DNA of 10,392 nucleotides from Bacteroidota bacterium (GTDB lineage: Bacteria > Bacteroidota > Bacteroidia > Flavobacteriales > Flavobacteriaceae): the NCBI GenBank assembly GCA_022601215.1, contig JAHZIZ010000029.1:1-10392 (forward strand), in the 5' to 3' direction. Below, one piece after another: positions 1-5,840 of this stretch. Position numbers and translations under genes: made by a program. Every line of letters begins with the position of its first letter. Within the stretch, counting starts at the first letter, position 1. The notes under the pieces were generated by a model. That model was not told where the DNA came from and did no database searches. It worked only from the letters and a program-made list of their open reading frames with translations.

Positions 1-1283
1 CCATTGGTTCCATTTAGGTTATATCGTGCTCCTCCATCACCCCCTCGGGCACCTTTGTTGTTTACCGTTAAGCTAAATTTTGAGACCGATGGATCTTTAA
101 TTACGGTTACATTTCCGCCATTGCCCCCAGCACCTCCATGATCTCCGTTTGGGAATGCGTTACTACTACCTTTGCTACCCCACTGCCCAGCACCACCATT
201 TACATTTACAATGAGCGTGGTTTCAGGAGTGAGTTTATATCGAGCGATTACATTACCTTCATTTTCGTCGAACACTTCAATTTTATTAATAGAGATCCCT
301 TCCTTTTTGTGCTTTACAGTTTTTACCTTAATTCGAATATTATGCCCATTACCCCCTCGTTGACTCGCACCAAAAACAGCTTTTTTCGTTGCGATATGTC
401 GCTCAGAGCCACGAAAACCGTTTCTATTTACTTGTATAGAGATATCGTTGGTGGTAGAAAACGCCATTTGAGCTTTAAGTGAAGGGTGAAATACAGAGGC
501 TACTTTTAAGACAATTTCGTCGTTGTAGATTTTAGATGCGTCTTCCTCTACTCGTACCATTTCAGTTGTATTACTGCACCCAATATGGTTCATTTTAAAA
601 TCGCTCCAGGGTAGTTTTCCTCCGAGATTTGGTGTTTTTGCTTTTGAACCATCTTTGAGAATTGCAATCACTCCAAAGTTGATAGCTTCACTAAAATGAG
701 CTACTTTCTGTGGGATGTTTGTCAATTCTATTTCAATTTTTGAAACTTGCTTACCTTCCAACGAATTAGCTTTTCGATCCGCTTCTGCCATAGCCGCTTT
801 CTCCTGTTTCACATCGGCACGCGCATTGGTTTGGTTGGCAAAAATAGCTTTGGCATAGGTTGCTACTTCAATATTGGTTTTTTCCCAATTACCTGAAAAA
901 GACTTCCCAACGGGGACAAATATGTATTTTATCTTAGCGTTTTGCTTACCACTCCACTCATAATAAGCCACGTAGTTTTTTAGAAAGGATAGACGATATA
1001 CATTAAACCCAAAATAGGCAGGATAACCAGGAACATCTACCGCAAAACTTTCGTCTAAAATACCAGATCGCTTTACCATCACTTCTGCCACACCATCCCC
1101 ATTTTTAGTGATAGTAATAGGCCAAGTTTTCTTTACTTTTTCAAATTTTTTCTTATCCGTTACCTTATACACGTTGTAATCTCCCGAGTCATAGTTTCTA
1201 AGGATTTCATTCTGATTTTGTTGCGCATAGCTATTATGCACGAAGCAAAGAAAAATAAGAAGTAAGAATCTCATATAATTCAT
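1..1283 (-). CDS. Exported protein with glycine-rich C-terminal region, partial (runs off left edge)
   Basis: The minus strand is open from an ATG at 1283 to the window edge, about 427 codons with no stop, so the gene's 3' end lies outside. The N-terminus (MNYMRFLLLIFLCFVHNSYAQ) is a clear signal peptide, cleaved probably after A20, so the product is exported. An ATG at 1274 gives an equally good signal peptide, and the start is uncertain between the two. Residues of about 25-140 look like a beta-rich globular region. Residues of about 145-175 are Ala/Lys/Glu-rich and probably helical. From about residue 359 glycine becomes very frequent (GGAGQWGSKG, GGAGGNGGN, GARGGDGGA), a low-complexity tail seen in surface or matrix proteins. 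I recognise no enzymatic motif and cannot name a family. The gene has its own promoter region with a tandem direct repeat shared with the neighbouring two-component genes, which suggests control by that system. Confidence 0.85.
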   Translation of the reverse strand, partial: MNYMRFLLLIFLCFVHNSYAQQNQNEILRNYDSGDYNVYKVTDKKKFEKVKKTWPITITKNGDGVAEVMVKRSGILDESFAVDVPGYPAYFGFNVYRLSFLKNYVAYYEWSGKQNAKIKYIFVPVGKSFSGNWEKTNIEVATYAKAIFANQTNARADVKQEKAAMAEADRKANSLEGKQVSKIEIELTNIPQKVAHFSEAINFGVIAILKDGSKAKTPNLGGKLPWSDFKMNHIGCSNTTEMVRVEEDASKIYNDEIVLKVASVFHPSLKAQMAFSTTNDISIQVNRNGFRGSERHIATKKAVFGASQRGGNGHNIRIKVKTVKHKKEGISINKIEVFDENEGNVIARYKLTPETTLIVNVNGGAGQWGSKGSSNAFPNGDHGGAGGNGGNVTVIKDPSVSKFSLTVNNKGARGGDGGARYNLNGTN

Positions 1284-1306
1284 GTTAGATGATTATTAGT
1301 TAAGGT

Positions 1307-1314
1307 CAAAGATG
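1307..1314 (-). promoter_or_regulatory. Putative -7 promoter box of the glycine-rich protein gene
   Basis: Read on the minus strand this is CATCTTTG, five of six fixed positions of the Bacteroidota -7 consensus TAnnTTTG. It would start transcription near 1300, leaving a leader of about 18 bases before the ATG at 1283. No TTG lies at the usual -33 distance. A tandem repeat sits 31 bp upstream instead. Confidence 0.5.
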
Positions 1315-1344
1315 CTTTAGAAAAGGACTTACCGTTGTAGGAAA

Positions 1345-1374
1345 TTGCTGAAAAGGATATTTGAACTTCTGAAA
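1345..1374 (-). promoter_or_regulatory. Putative LytTR-type operator, copy 1 (direct repeat, 21-bp period)
   Basis: In the direction of the downstream gene there are two half-sites, TTTCAGAAG (1374-1366) and TTTCAGCAA (1353-1345), with starts exactly 21 bp apart. The first is followed by TTCAAA. The same arrangement recurs at three other promoters in the window. Paired 9-bp direct repeats two helical turns apart are the known layout for LytTR-domain regulators such as AgrA, and a LytTR regulator is encoded nearby. The assignment to that regulator is inference. Confidence 0.65.
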
Positions 1375-1445
1375 AGTCAAATACGTTCTCCATATCTACT
1401 CTCAGAATTCGTAGTCACTTCTCCTTCTAATTCAATGAGGTACAA

Positions 1446-1476
1446 TAAAAAAGACCATTCTAAAAAGAATGGTCTT
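1446..1476 (-). terminator. Rho-independent terminator of the small exported protein gene
   Basis: A perfect 11-bp stem (1451-1461 with 1466-1476; AAGACCATTCT pairs with AGAATGGTCTT) encloses an AAAA loop. On the minus strand it is followed by a T-rich run (TTTTATTG after the stem). It lies 28 bases downstream of the stop codon at 1504 and upstream of the next operator, so it separates the small gene from the glycine-rich gene. Confidence 0.85.
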
Positions 1477-1503
1477 ACTCTCAAAACATAATAGGTTAGT
1501 TAG

Positions 1504-1824
1504 TTATAGAAATTTAGAGAGTTTAATTGTTTTGCCGCACATATCGCTATCTATTTTAAAGATGACAGCTCCTTTTTTTCCATCATTCCCCCAACGAACT
1601 TCTTTGCCAGTATTACAAGTAATACTCGTTTTGGATCCTTTGTTGAGGCTTACAAAACCACTTCCAGTATAGATTCGAACTTTCTCCTTAGTGTCGTTTA
1701 CTAAACTAAAACTCGCAAAGGAAACTTCAGAGACAATGGTGTTATTTTCTTCTAATGAGACAACATTAGAAGGTGAAAAAGAGAAAAGACTGAGACTACA
1801 TATTACAAGGCATAAAATTTTCAT
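1504..1824 (-). CDS. Small exported protein of unknown function (106 aa)
   Basis: The N-terminus (MKILCLVICSLSLFSF) is a hydrophobic signal sequence, so the mature product of about 80 residues is probably periplasmic or extracellular. Cys5 and Cys9 are inside the hydrophobic core and are not in a good lipobox context, so I do not call it a lipoprotein. The mature part is beta-prone and carries two cysteines, C70 and C96, which could form one disulfide. It is rich in Lys, Ser, Thr and Gly. I do not recognise the family. It lies 96 bases downstream of the response regulator gene but has its own perfect -7 box and tandem operator, and it ends in a strong terminator. It is therefore likely a monocistronic target of the adjacent two-component system, though read-through from the regulator gene is possible because no terminator is visible between them. 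Confidence 0.75.
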   Translation of the reverse strand: MKILCLVICSLSLFSFSPSNVVSLEENNTIVSEVSFASFSLVNDTKEKVRIYTGSGFVSLNKGSKTSITCNTGKEVRWGNDGKKGAVIFKIDSDMCGKTIKLSKFL

Positions 1825-1851
1825 GAGATGGTTTTTTTAACGTTCATTATT

Positions 1852-1859
1852 CAAAACTA
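1852..1859 (-). promoter_or_regulatory. -7 promoter box of the small exported protein gene
   Basis: Read on the minus strand this is TAGTTTTG, a perfect match to the Bacteroidota -7 consensus TAnnTTTG. Transcription would start near 1846, giving a leader of about 20 bases before the ATG at 1824. No TTG lies 17-23 bp upstream; the tandem operator begins 30 bp upstream. Confidence 0.65.
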
Positions 1860-1888
1860 TCTGAAATCAAAAAAATAGAGTCTTAAAG

Positions 1889-1918
1889 TTTCTGAAACCG
1901 CCTTTTCAATTGCTGAAA
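1889..1918 (-). promoter_or_regulatory. Putative LytTR-type operator, copy 2 (direct repeat, 21-bp period)
   Basis: In the gene's direction the half-sites are TTTCAGCAA (1918-1910) and TTTCAGAAA (1897-1889), 21 bp apart, with TTGAAA following the first. The site lies just outside the stop codon of the response regulator gene (1921-1923), so it fills the short gap between the regulator and the small exported protein gene. A possible extra half-site, TTTCAGATA, lies at 1866-1858 and overlaps the -7 box. Confidence 0.7.
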
Positions 1919-1920
1919 CC

Positions 1921-2667
1921 TTACAGAGACTGCATAATTGATAAAAATTCACCTTTTTTTTCTTTTGAAATAGAAACACTTCGGTCATTATCCATTAGAA
2001 TATATCCTCCATCACTTTTTACATATTGCTTTATGAAAGTGAGATTGACTAAATAGGAACGATGAGGTTTGTAAAAAATGGATAATTCTTGAAGTAATTC
2101 AACAAAGTGTTTTAATGGCTTACTAATTAGTATTTCTTCCTGAGTCATGCTTATTTTAGTATACATCCCATCTGCCTCCATCATAATAATATCATCGAAC
2201 GCTACAAAACGAATCCCGTCGACCACAGGAAGTGCAATTTTTTTGAAATTTGAATGAGATAAGGCACTTTTCAACTCTTCAAGTTTCACGTTAATTTGCG
2301 AATTCCCAAGATGCTCAATGGCCTTCTCAACAGCATCAACTACCTTACTGGGTCGAATGGGTTTTAATATATAGTCAACCGCAGACAATTCGAAAGCCTG
2401 GATGGCATATTCGCTATAAGCAGTGGTAAAAATAATCTCAAAATCAAGTTCTTCTTTATCAAGAAAGTCCATAATCTCCAACCCTGAATGTTGGGGCATT
2501 TCAATATCTAGAAATACTATCTGCGGATGATGTTTTTTAATGAGGTCAACGCCACTCAATAAATCTTCTGCTTGAAATAGGCTATTAATTTTAGGACAAT
2601 TTTCGGTCACTAATACCTCTAATAATTTCCTTGCCTTGGGTTCGTCGTCAATAATAAGTGCTTTCAT
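1921..2667 (-). CDS. LytTR-family response regulator
   Basis: This is a two-component response regulator of the LytR/AlgR type, 248 aa, the usual length. Residues 1-120 form a receiver domain with the acidic pocket D7/D8, the phospho-acceptor D54 (FLDIEMP), T82 and the conserved K102 (LKP). Residues 143-248 form a LytTR DNA-binding domain (DIIMMEADGMYTKI..., FYKPHRSYLVNL). All key receiver residues are present, so it should be phosphorylatable. It lies 45 bp downstream of the sensor kinase gene on the same strand with no promoter or terminator visible between them, so the two are almost certainly one operon and cognate partners. LytTR domains bind paired direct repeats about two helical turns apart, and such repeats occur at four promoters in this window. 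Whether this protein binds them is inference. Confidence 0.96.
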   Translation of the reverse strand: MKALIIDDEPKARKLLEVLVTENCPKINSLFQAEDLLSGVDLIKKHHPQIVFLDIEMPQHSGLEIMDFLDKEELDFEIIFTTAYSEYAIQAFELSAVDYILKPIRPSKVVDAVEKAIEHLGNSQINVKLEELKSALSHSNFKKIALPVVDGIRFVAFDDIIMMEADGMYTKISMTQEEILISKPLKHFVELLQELSIFYKPHRSYLVNLTFIKQYVKSDGGYILMDNDRSVSISKEKKGEFLSIMQSL

Positions 2668-2675
2668 AATTTTTT

Positions 2676-2680
2676 CTCCT
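2676..2680 (-). promoter_or_regulatory. Shine-Dalgarno site of the response regulator gene
   Basis: On the minus strand the sequence AAAGGAGAAAAAATT precedes the ATG at 2667, with AGGAG eight bases from the start codon. This is a strong ribosome binding site, notable because the other genes here lack one. It supports the start at 2667 and suggests the regulator may be translated more strongly than the kinase. Confidence 0.65.
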
Positions 2681-2712
2681 TTCGCATAAGCTTAAGGTAA
2701 TAAGTCGGTTAG

Positions 2713-5631
2713 TTATTCTACTTCAAAAGGGATGCGTATAGTAACCTCTGTGCCAATAGCCTTGTCATTGGCATCATATAAGTCTGTTATAGCTACTCCA
2801 ATTTTTTTGTCTTTTCCTTGATTAATCATTTGCAATCGATCGTCATTTGCTTTTGTGGCAAACGATTTATGATTTTTCGCCCTTCTTTGTTGCAGTTGTT
2901 TCGCCTTTTCCCTCCCAATACCATTATCCCTAACCATACATATAATATGCTTAAAGTCTGAGCTGTGTTCAAAAGAAATTGTTAGCACACAATTTTCCTT
3001 TTTATGAAGGAGCCCATGTTTTAAGCTATTTTCAACATACGGCTGAACTAACATTGTTGGGATAAAAATTTCATCAAGGAAAAGGTTTTTAGACTTGGAG
3101 ACCTTATAACTTAATTTATCTTCAAAGCGCAGTTTCTCCAGTTCCAAATACATTTCTAGGCAATTAATTTCTTCTTGTAACGATATCGTCCCTTTTCCAC
3201 TATGTTTCAAATATGTTCGTACTAAATCCGCAAATTTTCCAAGGTAGTCACTGGCTAAGTCCTTTTTATTGAGAACAATATATTCCTGAATTGAGTTAAG
3301 GGCGTTGAAAATAAAATGCGGATTCATTTGAGAACGGAGATTCTCCAATTTTAAAGAGGTAAGCTGATTGTTAAGCTGTAATTGGGCCACCTCAAGGTCT
3401 TTTTCTTTTTCCTTTCTTGACTGAAACGATTTAAAATATGCCACAGCGATTAAAAGTGTTGCGGAAATGATTAAAGAAATAAACCACCAACGTTGCCAAT
3501 ACGGTAAGGCTATCGTGAATTGAATAGATTTTGGGAGCGACACTTTATTGCTATATACATTCTTGGCTCGTACGTTAAATAGGTAGGCTCCATTGGCAAG
3601 GTTATTAAATGTTACCTCTCTGACTCCATTCTGAAGGGAAATCCACTCATCCGTATCGTCATTGAATTGATATTGATAGATAATATTTTTATCGACTTGA
3701 AAGCCATTTGCATGAAACTCAATTTTTATTCGATTTTGTTGATAAGACAAATCATACGATTGTTTAAGATCCACTTTTTTATCAGCTATAGTAATGGAGG
3801 TGACGTATAATTGTGGGTTTCTACGCTCAATGAATGCCTTGTTCTTATCTACCGAAAACAACCCATCATTACTAGCAAAGAATATTTCATTACCAAGTAC
3901 GGTGATTTCGTTGATTTTAAAAGATGGAATCCCATCTTGTTGCGTAAGCACCTTCACTTCTTTCGTAATGGTATTGATATAAGCAACATCTTCTTGGGTT
4001 GCTGCCCAGATGTATTCTTCTTGGGTTTCAAGAATAGAAGTTCTATTGGTAGGCAAACCATTTGTAGCATTAAAAGCGGTCACAACGCTATCGTTCCTTA
4101 TCCCTAAAATTCCATGCTTAAAAGTAGTGACCCAAAGGGTGTTGTCTTCTGTCTGCGCCATATCTAAGGCGAAAATTGACTCCCCTTGGTATAAAATAAT
4201 GTGTTCCTTATACAAAGAATCGAACCTTCGCAAATGGTCTGTATTGCCTACAAAATAGCTCTTTTGAGAAGCATCATAAAAACAAGAATAAGACCTTTTT
4301 CTATTTAGCTGTTGTTCAGTCACCCAAGGTTCACGTGAATGTGCGGTATATATAGTACTTGAGTTATAGGTGGCTACAACAAATGTAGAATCATTAATTT
4401 GGGAAACATCTTTTAAGTTTCCAAACTCCTTATGCTGTCTAATTTGTTTTGACGTTACGATAACACCTCCCAAATCATTACTCGCGAGCAGTAAGTTTTT
4501 ATTCTCAAAGTAGCATAATTCTGAAATTTTTGCTGGGGCTTTATCCAATAAGGTATAATTCTGATACGTTGGATTATATGTCCCTACAGATCCATTAAAA
4601 CTTCCCATTACCAAGGCCCCGTCTTTATATTTTTTCAAACTTTTTATGTTTGCTACTTCTTTGGGTAAGGAGTATTTTTTAATATTGATATTGGGAATAA
4701 CGAACACACCATCGTCCAAACTACTTATCCAATAATTTTGGTCTTTATCTTTGGTCGCATCAGTAGGAAAATAACTCGTTAGAAAATTATTGACATATAT
4801 AAGTTTTTCATTTTCGTAACGATACGTAAATATTCCTTTGCTCGTAAAAAACCAAATATAGCCATCTAAGGAGCTCACTCTAGACCATCTCACTTGCAAT
4901 AATTCTTGCGGCAAGTGAATCGACGATACTATTTTAGCTTCAATGTCTAGTAATAGTAATGCATTCCCCCTGTTTCTATGTCTATAAATAAAGGTCTTTT
5001 CGTTATGCTGAAAATATTCATTCGAGTCATTGGTCACAAACAAATTACTATTCGAAAATATAGGTGTCAATTTTTTTGGGTTTGTAATATCCAAGAGAGT
5101 GTCCTTTCTTGTATTATAACATCTGCCTTTAAACATAAAGCTTGAGCCTCCAAATGAAGACTTAAAATCAATTTTTCCATACTCCATTTTTTTAGTATCA
5201 AAATCTATGATATAGCGCATGTAATACCCCGTTAGTACAACGTTGTTTTCTAAGAAATCGATTTTAACAGATTCTCCATATTTCCCCATATTGAGATCGT
5301 AGAATAAGTGCATTTTTTCATTCTGCACATAAAAAATCTGTCCTGTGATATTTTTACACCAGATTCGGCCATTTTTATCTTCAGCAATATTGAAAACGGA
5401 CAACCCTCGCTTCTCTGGATGATTGTAATTGATAAATGTCTTCCCATCGTATTTGTACAAGCCTTTGTCCGCAGCCAACCAAACAAAACCTTTACTGTCG
5501 GTAAAAAGATCATAGAACTCAATATCAGGCAAACCATCTTTTTCAGTTAAGTGAATCACACTTGGCTCCTGCGCGTTGATTGCCCAAGAACTCAATACCA
5601 TAAAAAATAGAATGAAAAACTGCTTCTGCAT
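2713..5631 (-). CDS. Hybrid propeller-type (Reg_prop/Y_Y_Y) LytS-like sensor histidine kinase
   Basis: This is a membrane sensor kinase, 972 aa from the chosen ATG at 5631. In order it has a signal peptide (MQKQFFILFFMVLSSWAINA, residues 1-20) and a large periplasmic beta-propeller region with Reg_prop-like repeats (for example DSKGFVWLAADKGLYKYDG and EEYIWAATQEDVAYI). Next come a Y_Y_Y domain at about 630-693, a transmembrane helix at about 716-734 starting at WWFISL, a coiled-coil linker, and a His_kinase (PF06580-type) domain with the phospho-acceptor His772 in NPHFIFNALNSIQ. The ATPase domain has an N-box (N868 in ENSLKH) and DNGIG at D902. An in-frame ATG at 5676 would add 15 residues. 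I prefer 5631 because it gives a standard signal peptide and because 5676 lies upstream of the predicted promoter box. The ligand is unknown; related propeller sensors often sense polysaccharide fragments. There is no receiver or AraC domain on the protein. The output goes through the downstream LytTR regulator. Confidence 0.95.
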   Translation of the reverse strand: MQKQFFILFFMVLSSWAINAQEPSVIHLTEKDGLPDIEFYDLFTDSKGFVWLAADKGLYKYDGKTFINYNHPEKRGLSVFNIAEDKNGRIWCKNITGQIFYVQNEKMHLFYDLNMGKYGESVKIDFLENNVVLTGYYMRYIIDFDTKKMEYGKIDFKSSFGGSSFMFKGRCYNTRKDTLLDITNPKKLTPIFSNSNLFVTNDSNEYFQHNEKTFIYRHRNRGNALLLLDIEAKIVSSIHLPQELLQVRWSRVSSLDGYIWFFTSKGIFTYRYENEKLIYVNNFLTSYFPTDATKDKDQNYWISSLDDGVFVIPNINIKKYSLPKEVANIKSLKKYKDGALVMGSFNGSVGTYNPTYQNYTLLDKAPAKISELCYFENKNLLLASNDLGGVIVTSKQIRQHKEFGNLKDVSQINDSTFVVATYNSSTIYTAHSREPWVTEQQLNRKRSYSCFYDASQKSYFVGNTDHLRRFDSLYKEHIILYQGESIFALDMAQTEDNTLWVTTFKHGILGIRNDSVVTAFNATNGLPTNRTSILETQEEYIWAATQEDVAYINTITKEVKVLTQQDGIPSFKINEITVLGNEIFFASNDGLFSVDKNKAFIERRNPQLYVTSITIADKKVDLKQSYDLSYQQNRIKIEFHANGFQVDKNIIYQYQFNDDTDEWISLQNGVREVTFNNLANGAYLFNVRAKNVYSNKVSLPKSIQFTIALPYWQRWWFISLIISATLLIAVAYFKSFQSRKEKEKDLEVAQLQLNNQLTSLKLENLRSQMNPHFIFNALNSIQEYIVLNKKDLASDYLGKFADLVRTYLKHSGKGTISLQEEINCLEMYLELEKLRFEDKLSYKVSKSKNLFLDEIFIPTMLVQPYVENSLKHGLLHKKENCVLTISFEHSSDFKHIICMVRDNGIGREKAKQLQQRRAKNHKSFATKANDDRLQMINQGKDKKIGVAITDLYDANDKAIGTEVTIRIPFEVE

Positions 5632-5652
5632 GAAGAAGGTTAAAAATAAAAG

Positions 5653-5660
5653 TAAAACTA
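5653..5660 (-). promoter_or_regulatory. Putative -7 promoter box of the kinase-regulator operon
   Basis: On the minus strand this is TAGTTTTA, differing only in the last base from TAnnTTTG and nearly identical to the box of the small exported protein gene. It lies exactly 30 bp from the upstream operator, the same as at 1852-1859. Transcription would start near 5647, only about 16 bases before the ATG at 5631, which argues against translation starting at 5676. Confidence 0.55.
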
Positions 5661-5689
5661 CGACAATGTTTTTCAACTTCTCTATCCAA

Positions 5690-5719
5690 TTTCCGAAGCA
5701 AGCGTTTCAACTTCCGAAA
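5690..5719 (-). promoter_or_regulatory. Putative LytTR-type operator, copy 3, upstream of the kinase operon
   Basis: In the direction of the kinase gene the half-sites are TTTCGGAAG (5719-5711) and CTTCGGAAA (5698-5690), 21 bp apart, with TTGAAA after the first. This copy has CGG where copies 1 and 2 have CAG. Its position implies autoregulation of the two-component operon. Confidence 0.65.
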
Positions 5720-5757
5720 TGTGATTTTATACGCCAATAAAACAGCCCAAAAGACGA

Positions 5758-5787
5758 TTTCACAAACTCAAAGACCTCTTTCAACAA
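5758..5787 (+). promoter_or_regulatory. Putative LytTR-type operator, copy 4, upstream of the FG-GAP gene
   Basis: On the plus strand the half-sites are TTTCACAAA (5758-5766) and TTTCAACAA (5779-5787), 21 bp apart, with CTCAAA after the first. It is more divergent than the other copies but points toward the plus-strand gene. The stretch TTTCAACAATTGAAAA (5779-5794) matches copy 2 (1918-1903, minus strand) at 15 of 16 bases. It shares the divergent intergenic region with copy 3. Confidence 0.55.
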
Positions 5788-5817
5788 TTGAAAACTTCTT
5801 CGACCATTAGATTTACT

Positions 5818-5825
5818 CAACTTTA
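5818..5825 (+). promoter_or_regulatory. Weak putative -7 box of the FG-GAP gene
   Basis: CAACTTTA matches four of six fixed positions of TAnnTTTG. The call rests mainly on its position: 31 bp from the operator, as at the other three promoters. Transcription would start near 5831, ten bases before the ATG at 5841. Confidence 0.3.
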
Positions 5826-5840
5826 TCAAAATTTATCGGT

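Noticed and set aside
138..482. Open plus-strand frame opposite the left-edge gene
   Set aside because: It has no signal or domain pattern. The minus strand is open over the entire 1283 bases with a signal peptide and coherent composition, so the plus frame is a shadow.
1786..1824. Lipoprotein signal in the small exported protein (Cys5, Cys9)
   Set aside because: Neither cysteine is preceded by an L-x-[AGS]-like lipobox at the end of the hydrophobic stretch; they are within it near the N-terminus.
5543..5737. Minus-strand frame upstream of and overlapping the kinase start
   Set aside because: It overlaps the predicted promoter, operator and signal-peptide codons and has no recognisable features.
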